14,462 nucleotides of DNA from Candidatus Mancarchaeum sp. (lineage in GTDB: Archaea > Micrarchaeota > Micrarchaeia > Micrarchaeales > Micrarchaeaceae). The stretch lies in NCBI GenBank assembly GCA_027364995.1, contig DAHXOG010000009.1, positions 1-14,462 on the forward strand, given 5' to 3'. The position numbers were made by a program, and so were the translations under genes. Below are positions 1-5,502 of the stretch, piece by piece (position 1 is the first letter of the stretch; every line of letters starts with the position of its first letter). The notes under the pieces were generated by a model. That model made no database searches. It was given only the letters and a program-made list of their open reading frames with translations, and was not told the origin of the DNA.

Positions 1-355
1 GAAACCGTTATCTAAACTCTTTTTTGACTACATAGACAATAAAGAAGAGAAATATGATGGTGATATTGGCGTTTTACACCGCAAACATGTTATCATTGAT
101 AACGTAGAGTACATAGGAAAAGAGTCAAATAACCTTGAAGAAAGCGAGGTAATTGGTGTTTCGGATGATGATATTGTTATCTATGATAACAAAACTAAGC
201 AAAAAATAGCAGATGTTATCAGAAAACTAACACCAAAACAAGCAAAACAGATAGGCATATCGAAAAGGAACTTGCGTTATCTGAGAAAGAAAGTTAAAAC
301 TGGAGAGCAAATAGTTTTAAAGAAGAAAACGCTAAGTAAGTTAATGAAGTTATAA
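1..355 (+). CDS. 3' end of an unrecognised gene, C-terminal 117 residues, HTH-like tail
   Basis: An open frame (codons starting at base 2) enters from the left edge and stops with TAA at 353-355. I do not recognise the family. The visible part opens with a segment containing FFDYIDN, YDGDIG, HRKHVI and YIGKES, which read like conserved blocks of a folded domain, then an acidic linker. The last ~45 residues contain LTPKQAKQIGISKRNLRYLR, a good match to a helix-turn-helix pattern (helix, glycine turn, recognition helix), followed by a lysine-rich end. A DNA-binding role is inferred from this alone. The stretch is clearly more AT-rich, with different codon choice (many GTT, ATC, GAT), than the genes after position 1000, which could mean transfer. 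The next gene starts 21 bases downstream on the same strand, so co-transcription is likely. Confidence 0.6.
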   Translation, partial: KPLSKLFFDYIDNKEEKYDGDIGVLHRKHVIIDNVEYIGKESNNLEESEVIGVSDDDIVIYDNKTKQKIADVIRKLTPKQAKQIGISKRNLRYLRKKVKTGEQIVLKKKTLSKLMKL

Positions 356-376
356 GGAAACAAAAGAGCGAGCAAC

Positions 377-652
377 ATGGCAAGAAAGATAACGCTTTAT
401 ACTAACAATAATGAGCAATCCAACCTAGCACGCAAATACCTATTGGAAAACCATGTGATATTTGAGGAGATAAACGTTACTAAGGGAAAAGAGAAGCCAA
501 TTATAATCAAGGCGGAAAGAATACCCTTATTGATTGTAAAAGGTTCACATGGAATCAGTACAGTATCTGGATTTGACGAGTTCAAATACGCTAGTGCAAT
601 GAATCCGAGCCTGAGTCATGATGAATGGATAAGGATGAAGAATGATAAGTAA
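377..652 (+). CDS. Glutaredoxin/thioredoxin-fold protein lacking the CxxC motif
   Basis: 91 residues with the size and order of a glutaredoxin: beta strand ITLYT at residues 5-9, a long helix (NLARKYLLENH), strand FEEINVT, then RIPLLIV with the conserved cis-proline position, and a final GFDEFKYA segment matching the usual GFDE.KL ending of archaeal glutaredoxin-like proteins. The position that normally holds CPYC reads NNNEQSN, and the whole protein has no cysteine, so dithiol redox catalysis is not possible. The fold assignment is pattern-based. A binding or scaffold role is inference. The start follows the upstream gene's stop by 21 bases with no clear Shine-Dalgarno; the pair is probably one transcript. 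Like its neighbour it is AT-rich relative to the rest of the window. Confidence 0.65.
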   Translation: MARKITLYTNNNEQSNLARKYLLENHVIFEEINVTKGKEKPIIIKAERIPLLIVKGSHGISTVSGFDEFKYASAMNPSLSHDEWIRMKNDK

Positions 653-780
653 GCACCCTCTCTCTTTCTGATGACGGCGATCTGGTGGTGGCGAGGCTAA
701 GATATTGTTAGAATCTTAGGTCTAATAAACATGTAATTTTACGACGACATATTTTGACTTCGACGACAAAGAGGGGGTGC
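653..780. other. Structured non-coding element bounded by complementary ends
   Basis: No convincing ORF lies here. The left end (653-663) and right end (770-780) can pair over 11 positions with one G-U, extendable past a small bulge into an A/T stretch. Inside is a perfect 7-bp hairpin, CTAAGAT (697-703) with ATCTTAG (713-719) around a 9-nt loop. The octamer CGACGACA occurs twice, at 742-749 and 761-768. A TATA-like TTATATATAAG on the minus strand near 793-803 could drive minus-strand transcription into it, although it could equally serve the other strand. I cannot match it to 5S, SRP, RNase P or C/D-box RNA. It may be a small RNA or a structured intergenic region. Confidence 0.35.
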
Positions 781-816
781 AAAATGAACGACTTATATAT
801 AACCCCTGTTTCGATT

Positions 817-891
817 TGCTCCCGCCGGGATTTGAACCCGAGTTTCAGACTTGAGAGGCCTGCGTCCTTGACCGGACTAGACGACGGGAGC
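817..891 (-). tRNA. tRNA-Glu (anticodon CTC)
   Basis: Read on the minus strand from 891, GCTCCCG pairs perfectly with CGGGAGC, U8 is present, the D-arm closes GTCT with AGGAC, and the anticodon arm is CAGGC-CTCTCAA-GTCTG, giving anticodon CTC, which reads GAG. The variable loop has 4 nt; the T-arm is TCGGG-TTCAAAT-CCCGG. Discriminator A73 lies at 817; the bases after it are AAT, so CCA is not encoded. There is no intron. A small plus-strand ORF running over this gene is not credible. The region on its 3' side (below 817) is the AT-rich segment noted at the window's left end. Confidence 0.95.
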
Positions 892-920
892 GCACAAATA
901 ATATGCGTAAATTGCGTGCT

Positions 921-929
921 TATATTTAA
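921..929 (-). promoter_or_regulatory. TATA box of tRNA-Glu
   Basis: On the minus strand TTAAATATA lies 30-38 bases before the mature tRNA 5' end, the spacing expected for an archaeal TATA box with a short 5' leader. The surrounding 892-1005 gap otherwise holds only AT-rich sequence and the end of the upstream gene. Confidence 0.5.
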
Positions 930-1005
930 TGTTAAGCTAATTAAATCAATGCTGAATAAACCAATGCTAAAATCTAACGCTAAAATATTAATGCATGTCG
1001 GATTC

Positions 1006-1833
1006 TCATTTCCTGATTATGCTTGAGCGCTTTGCGTTGTACGGAGCTGATATGGACTCTATGACATTGTCTATCGGGAATCCTGTCGACTCGCCAATGT
1101 CATGCATCTCCTGCATGAGCTCCAGCTTTTTCGTTTCAATGACGTCATAACTCTTAACCAGGCCGTGCATGTTCTCTATCATTCCATCTATTTCGTAAAG
1201 CCTTTTGTTGACAAGGTCTAAATCAAGGGCAGTGCCGCCTAATGCAGTGGAGTTCCTGAAAAGCTCTATGCTCGCCATGGATTTTATCGCCTGCTTGATT
1301 ACTAAGAATGATTTCCTGTGTACTCCAGTAAGTATGCTGAACGATGCCTTGCCTATCGGGATATTGTTGGCCGCGAGCATGGAAGGCAATAATACTATAT
1401 TATTCTCATTGGACAGGTTCTTGCCTATGCCGTCGCTCATTATCGCGGACATGAAGGCATTCCTGTCATTTTCGCTCGCGCCGTAGAAAAGATTCACATA
1501 AGCAATGGAGCATAGCCTGAGCTCCCTGTATAATATTTCAGGGTCAACGTATTCGTCAGTGTGCAGCGAATCAGCAAGTGCGTTAAGCCTGGAGATGTAA
1601 AAGCCGATGCGCTTTATCCTATTCATGTTCTCCTTGTTGTGCGAGAAAACAGCCTCGGCGTACTTGAGCGATACCTGCATGGCCATCAATATAGTCTTTA
1701 CCGAGCTTAAGTTGGACATGTTGACGAGCTTTGAGGCCTTTGCAGTGGACAATGCCTTTGCAATAGTCCTATGCCTTGTCGTGGTTCCTACTCTGCTGCG
1801 AGTATCCCTACTGCGTGTTCTCGTTACATTCAC
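1006..1833 (-). CDS. Uncharacterised helical protein with Arg-rich N-terminus
   Basis: 275 residues starting at GTG (1833); AAGGCGAT just upstream resembles a Shine-Dalgarno and supports this start. I do not recognise the family. The first ~22 residues are rich in Arg, Thr and Ser with no acidic cluster (RTRSRDTRSR), suggesting a disordered nucleic-acid- or ribosome-binding tail. The remainder reads as a soluble, nearly all-helical protein with many Ile/Leu/Met heptad-like stretches (for example residues 40-90 and 210-245) and no transmembrane segment. Only one cysteine is present. It begins 9 bases after the RNase H-fold gene on the same strand, so the two are almost certainly co-transcribed and may act together. 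Function unknown. Confidence 0.75.
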   Translation of the reverse strand: MNVTRTRSRDTRSRVGTTTRHRTIAKALSTAKASKLVNMSNLSSVKTILMAMQVSLKYAEAVFSHNKENMNRIKRIGFYISRLNALADSLHTDEYVDPEILYRELRLCSIAYVNLFYGASENDRNAFMSAIMSDGIGKNLSNENNIVLLPSMLAANNIPIGKASFSILTGVHRKSFLVIKQAIKSMASIELFRNSTALGGTALDLDLVNKRLYEIDGMIENMHGLVKSYDVIETKKLELMQEMHDIGESTGFPIDNVIESISAPYNAKRSSIIRK

Positions 1834-1842
1834 CGTATCGCC

Positions 1843-2337
1843 TTATCCCCATACGTTCTTGCTATGAAGCCTGTTCTGGCTCTTGTTCTCAAGTGCCTCG
1901 TTTATGGAATATTTCATTATTACCTTTGCAAGTATTGTATCTATATCCTTTATATTCCTCTCTTCTGCCTTGTGCTTTGCCTGTTTAAGCTTATTCACAT
2001 AATAATTATAAGCCTTTATAGCAGCCACATAGGCATCGCGCTCATGTGGGTCCTTTAGCGATTCCATGTATGCGAACTGCCTCTTCTCCACTACGGGTAT
2101 GTTCTCTTTAGGCATGAACAGCACAGCGTTAAATGCTGAGCTTATCTTCCTTACCATGCCGCCCTTGGTGCTCTTGTCGCTCGCTATCACGCTTGGTACG
2201 CCAGTGCTCCGTATGCTGCTTATTATCCACTGCTCTCCTCCGTTCTTCATATGCGCCGAATGCAAGAGCCTGCCCTCAAGGTCTATGCATGCCACCGCAA
2301 CGGTCTTTCCGGTATCAACTCCTGCTATTATATGCAT
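1843..2337 (-). CDS. RuvC/YqgF-type RNase H-fold protein, standalone COG2433 (DUF460) domain
   Basis: 164 residues from ATG at 2337; a TTG three bases earlier is in frame but less likely. The start IIAGVDTGKT is the first RNase H-fold strand with its catalytic-type aspartate (about residue 8), followed by VACIDLEGRLL. A second acidic site lies in VIASDKSTKGG (about 54), then LFMPKENIPVVEK, and a C-terminal block DPHERDAYVAAIKAYNYY (about 96-113) matches the DxHERDA.AAA.KAY signature of COG2433. Archaeal COG2433 proteins I know are usually much longer, about 600 residues, with coiled-coil regions; here only the RNase H-like domain plus a short lysine-rich helix remains. Nuclease activity is plausible from the acidic residues but unproven. 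It sits 9 bases after the DsbA-like gene and 9 before the helical protein. Confidence 0.8.
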   Translation of the reverse strand: MHIIAGVDTGKTVAVACIDLEGRLLHSAHMKNGGEQWIISSIRSTGVPSVIASDKSTKGGMVRKISSAFNAVLFMPKENIPVVEKRQFAYMESLKDPHERDAYVAAIKAYNYYVNKLKQAKHKAEERNIKDIDTILAKVIMKYSINEALENKSQNRLHSKNVWG

Positions 2338-2346
2338 CAAACCTAC

Positions 2347-3393
2347 TTAGCTCTTCAGTGTTTTAATCGAATAATTTATTGCCTCGCTCTCGGTTGCGGG
2401 TATGGCCTCGTACTTGCAGTTATTTATGAATACCGGGGTGAACGTCACATTGTAGAAGCTAGCCAGCTGCGCCTGTGCCGCCAGCGTCGTAGGGGCATTG
2501 ACCATGCAGTCGCCGAACGAGCTCATGTTGAAGCCCGCAGCCTCTGCCATGGAATAAAGGCTGTCGTTGGTTATTGGCAATCCGTTATACGTGGAGTTCA
2601 ATATGCTCATGAATTGCGGGAATTTTTGCTGTGCCGAGCCGCATGCAAGGTAAGCGCCCAGCAATTGCGTCCTTTCAACTCCATACTGCTTATAATGGCT
2701 TATTGAATAGCCTGAGAACACGAACTTGTAGCTCATGTTTATCTCATTATTGTATCTCTTGCTCATGTTTATTGCCTGGATTATGCTGCTAATCGCTCCA
2801 GGGGCGTAAGGATCCGTTATCAAATATACGGGTATTGGCGTATTGGATACGCATGTATACTTATTGCTTATGCCTATAACGCCTTTTGCAACAACGCTGT
2901 TGTTGCTAATTATCTTTGGCTTCAGCATCTGTATGAATGGCGTTTCCAGGGTTAGGTTAGACCCGTAGAACTCCATGGACACGTTCAATGTGGTATTCGT
3001 ATATGGGTCATCGTAAGGCACTATGACGGACCACGTATTGGTGGATGGCTGGTATGATACCTTGGATTGGTTAAGGAGCGAGTAATAAGCCAGAACTGAA
3101 AGCGTCGTGTTTACATACTGGTAATTTGCAAGTACTTTGCCTGCTGCGCTAAGCACCTGCGATTGAGTGTACTTTGGCGTAATGCACGTGCTGTTGCTCG
3201 ATATGCCGTACTGGCATACAATCACGGATTTGAAATTCGAAAGCGAGAATGCCAGGGCTACGAGTATTACTACAAGCACAATGAGCGCTACGTGTAAGTA
3301 GTCCAGCCCGCCCAGGTTGGAGGCCTTCTTCACCAAGAAAACCGGTCCCTTGTCCTGTTTCTTACTCTTATTTGCGTTCGTTTTCTTCTCCAT
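2347..3393 (-). CDS. Membrane-anchored DsbA-fold protein with CxxC replaced by APGA
   Basis: 348 residues from ATG at 3393. The open frame extends 12 codons further, to an ATG inside the tRNA-Arg intron, but that would overlap the tRNA, so I chose the later ATG. A lysine-rich cytoplasmic tail (1-30) precedes one transmembrane helix (about 31-51); the rest should be extracellular and carries many N-glycosylation sequons (NST, NTT, NVS, NLT, NMS). The C-terminal part follows DsbA/thioredoxin-fold order: strand IPVYLITDPY, helix after APGA (197-200), a helical insert with GAYLACGSAQQKF and ALGF-like GFNMSSFGDC, then the cis-Pro strand VTFTPVFINN (P320). Both active-site cysteines are alanine. 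Other cysteines (60, 70, 181, 251, 296, 326) may form structural disulfides. A chaperone or binding role is inferred. It starts 15 bases after the tRNA. Confidence 0.8.
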   Translation of the reverse strand: MEKKTNANKSKKQDKGPVFLVKKASNLGGLDYLHVALIVLVVILVALAFSLSNFKSVIVCQYGISSNSTCITPKYTQSQVLSAAGKVLANYQYVNTTLSVLAYYSLLNQSKVSYQPSTNTWSVIVPYDDPYTNTTLNVSMEFYGSNLTLETPFIQMLKPKIISNNSVVAKGVIGISNKYTCVSNTPIPVYLITDPYAPGAISSIIQAINMSKRYNNEINMSYKFVFSGYSISHYKQYGVERTQLLGAYLACGSAQQKFPQFMSILNSTYNGLPITNDSLYSMAEAAGFNMSSFGDCMVNAPTTLAAQAQLASFYNVTFTPVFINNCKYEAIPATESEAINYSIKTLKS

Positions 3394-3408
3394 GCTATCA
3401 TCGTTAAG

Positions 3409-3500
3409 CGGGCCCGGCGGGATTTTCATATTTTTTTATTTTGAACCCGCGACCTTCACCTTAGGAGGGTGCCGCTCTATCCAAGCTGAGCTACGGGCCC
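3409..3500 (-). tRNA. tRNA-Arg (anticodon CCT) with a 17-nt T-loop intron
   Basis: From 3500 on the minus strand, GGGCCCG pairs perfectly with CGGGCCC, U8 is present, the D-stem is GCTC/GAGC, and the anticodon arm GCACC-CTCCTAA-GGTGA gives CCT, reading AGG; 27-43 is a G-A mismatch. The T-stem GCGGG/CCCGC is intact, but its loop is 24 nt. Removing 3439-3423 restores TTCAAAT exactly. UUCA (3445-3442) pairs with UGAA (3428-3425), leaving three-base bulges on opposite strands (AAA and AAU); cutting each after its second base, the rule of the archaeal splicing endonuclease, yields that product at position 59/60. Discriminator G73 is at 3409; CCA is not encoded. The gene sits between argS and the DsbA-like gene, all on one strand. 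Confidence 0.9.
3423..3439 (-). other. tRNA-Arg intron at position 59/60
   Basis: The 17-nt intron is almost pure A/T with seven consecutive A residues on the minus strand. It also contains an ATG (3429-3427) in frame with the downstream DsbA-like gene and a TATA-like AAAAAAATATG. If that acted as a TATA box, transcription would begin near 3405, between the tRNA end and the ATG at 3393. The splice sites are supported by the bulge geometry and the restored T-loop. Confidence 0.8.
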
Positions 3501-3526
3501 GCGCTATTAATTCTTCAAGCAGAGAA

Positions 3527-3539
3527 AATTTAAAATTAA
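3527..3539 (-). promoter_or_regulatory. Possible TATA element of tRNA-Arg
   Basis: The 69-base gap between argS and tRNA-Arg contains an A/T-only run on the minus strand (TAATTTTAAATTT) about 27-39 bases before the tRNA 5' end, suitable for an own promoter in addition to read-through from argS. Confidence 0.35.
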
Positions 3540-3569
3540 ATGATTTATACCTTTGTTTTTAGTTTGTCT

Positions 3570-5468
3570 TTACATGCGCTTTACTGCAGTTATGCCAAGC
3601 GCATCAAGCAGCTCGGAGCTGAGCCTTGCGAATGCCTGCGTTATTGCCAATCTGGATTCCCTGATGTCATCGCTTTCAGCCTTGAGTATTGGCACAGCCT
3701 CATAGAATTTGCCGAAGCTCGTAGATAGGTCCATAAGGTATTCTACTACTATGTTGGGCTTGCATTCCCTTACTGCCTTCTCGAGTATTATGTTTGCGTA
3801 TGATATCCTTTTTACCAGTTCAAATTCCTGGCTTGAGAATGAATACCCATTTTTTATGTCGTAACGCTTATTGCCATTCCCTGCGCTCTCGAGTATGCGC
3901 TCGGCCCTTGCATGCATGTATTCGCAGTACGGACCGGAATCTCCCTCGAAATTAAGTGCCCTTTCCCATGAGAACACGAGCTTCTTCTCGTTCGAGAGCT
4001 TAAGGAATTCGTATTTTATGGCGGATAGCGCCACCGCCTTAATTACATCTGCCTTCTCGCCTTCGCTAAGGTTGAACCTGTCTGTTATCAGCGCCGATGC
4101 CTTCTCCTTTGCCTCCCTTATAAGGTCATCGCACGTATACCCTACCCACGTTCCCTTCCTGCCGGATAAGGAAATGCCTTCAAGGTCAACTACTCCATAA
4201 GCTACGTGCTTTATGCTTTCTGAATAGTCCTTTCCGCCTATCATGGCTATAACTAATCTTACCAATGACTGCTCGTAACTCTGCCTGGCGTCTATAGTGT
4301 TTATCGCAATGTCCGCAGCGCCGAAGCCGGCTTTGCTTCCTTCTTTACCTGTAGAATACAATGGCCTGCCGCTTTGCCCCTGCTCCATGAAAATACCATA
4401 GGAGAAGCTGTCCTCGAGCAATCCAAGCTTCCACATATGGAAGGCTATGTCCTTCGAAACATAATTGGGAGCGCCGTTGCTTCTTACCAATACCTTTACG
4501 CCTTCCTTCAGGCCTTCGAACTCCTTCGGAAGCTCGCCCAGCTTCGAGTGCTCTATAATTATGCAATTGGCGTAATCGCCATCCTTCGGTTTTGCGATTA
4601 TGCCCTTCTCATCCATTTTCGCGAGCGCCTTCTCCAAGAGCCTTTTTCTTACTATGTCGCTCTCCCATACCAATACATCATGGTATATTCCCATCTCCAA
4701 AAGCGTATCATACTCGGCCTTTACGAAGCTCTCTGCCATCTCCCTTGCGGCCTTTGCTTCGTATGTGCCATCCTGGTCCATACTTACCAATACATTATTT
4801 ATCTCGTCTTTTATCTCCTTATTGTCCAATGCCTTATTCACCGCTACATAGATTTCGCCTATCATGGTATCGAATTTCCTGTTGCTGTCGAATACTATGC
4901 CAAGCTTGTCCATGTGCGCCAATCCCCATATGACCTCGGCCACCTGCAGCCCGAGGTCGTCGATGTAGTCCTCACGCTCTACCTTATACCCTGCGCAGGC
5001 GTACAGCCTTGCTATCGAATCGCCGAGCAGCACGTTGCGCACCTGCCCCATATGCATCGGGTGCGCGGGATTTATGCTAGGGTATTCTATTATCGCCTTC
5101 TTGCCCGTGCCTTTGTCTGATGCGAATATATGATCGGAAGAAAGCGCATATGCTATCGCGGATCTCGAATACGAATCACGGTCTATCGTGAAATTTATGA
5201 AGCCGTTCTTCTCGGTTATTTCTGAAATGTAATCGGGCTTTTTCATGCTTTCCATTATGCCTGAAGCTATGGCATGAGTGTCAAGCCCCTTTGCCTTTGC
5301 AATCCTGAGTGCTATAGTGGACGATATATCCCCGAAGGATCTGGACAATTCGACGCTCTTTTCAATATCGCTAAACTCAAATTCGCCATTGTAAAGCCCG
5401 TCTATGGCTTTATGGAGCGAAGATGCTATGCTCTCCATCAATGCATTATAAGGCGCTTTTTCATCCAT
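3570..5468 (-). CDS. argS: Arginyl-tRNA synthetase
   Basis: Charges tRNA-Arg with arginine using ATP, in the cytoplasm. 632 residues, near the usual class Ia ArgRS length of 550-650. The N-terminal Add-1-like domain covers about 1-110. The ATP-binding signature is at 132-145 (INPAHPMHMGQVRN), where HIGH appears as HMGQ (139-142). DYIDDLGLQ (168-176) matches the family's D..GxQ block. The KMSK equivalent is LSGRKGT (434-440). GDSGPYCEYMHAR precedes the C-terminal DALR anticodon-binding helical domain, ending ITAVKRM, close to the family's usual final LGI.A..RM. ATG at 5468 is the first start after nnr, 34 bases away, so the two are probably co-transcribed. Its cognate tRNA-Arg lies directly downstream. 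The altered HIGH histidine is unusual but the rest is intact. Confidence 0.95.
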   Translation of the reverse strand: MDEKAPYNALMESIASSLHKAIDGLYNGEFEFSDIEKSVELSRSFGDISSTIALRIAKAKGLDTHAIASGIMESMKKPDYISEITEKNGFINFTIDRDSYSRSAIAYALSSDHIFASDKGTGKKAIIEYPSINPAHPMHMGQVRNVLLGDSIARLYACAGYKVEREDYIDDLGLQVAEVIWGLAHMDKLGIVFDSNRKFDTMIGEIYVAVNKALDNKEIKDEINNVLVSMDQDGTYEAKAAREMAESFVKAEYDTLLEMGIYHDVLVWESDIVRKRLLEKALAKMDEKGIIAKPKDGDYANCIIIEHSKLGELPKEFEGLKEGVKVLVRSNGAPNYVSKDIAFHMWKLGLLEDSFSYGIFMEQGQSGRPLYSTGKEGSKAGFGAADIAINTIDARQSYEQSLVRLVIAMIGGKDYSESIKHVAYGVVDLEGISLSGRKGTWVGYTCDDLIREAKEKASALITDRFNLSEGEKADVIKAVALSAIKYEFLKLSNEKKLVFSWERALNFEGDSGPYCEYMHARAERILESAGNGNKRYDIKNGYSFSSQEFELVKRISYANIILEKAVRECKPNIVVEYLMDLSTSFGKFYEAVPILKAESDDIRESRLAITQAFARLSSELLDALGITAVKRM

Positions 5469-5502
5469 GCTACAAACCTGCTCATTGCTTACATTAAAAT
5501 AT

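Noticed and set aside
668..720. C/D-box guide RNA, prompted by CTGATGA at 669-675
   Set aside because: A C-box-like motif is present but no matching D box, D' or C' boxes, and no terminal stem in the right place.
653..780. 5S rRNA, prompted by the length and closing helix
   Set aside because: The conserved 5S loop sequences are absent on both strands.
754..1026. 90-codon plus-strand ORF
   Set aside because: It runs across the whole tRNA-Glu gene on the opposite strand and resembles no protein; its middle is simply the reverse of the tRNA.
3394..3429. Twelve-residue N-terminal extension of the DsbA-like protein (MKIPPGPLNDDS)
   Set aside because: Its ATG lies inside the tRNA-Arg intron and its codons are the tRNA 3' half; the ATG at 3393 gives a sensible lysine-rich cytoplasmic tail.
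3409..3500. tRNA-Arg as a pseudogene because of its 24-nt T-loop
   Set aside because: All stems are intact and one 17-nt excision following the bulge rule restores a perfect T-loop.
4374..5120. 248-codon plus-strand ORF opposite argS
   Set aside because: Fully covered by a complete argS on the other strand and has no recognisable domain.
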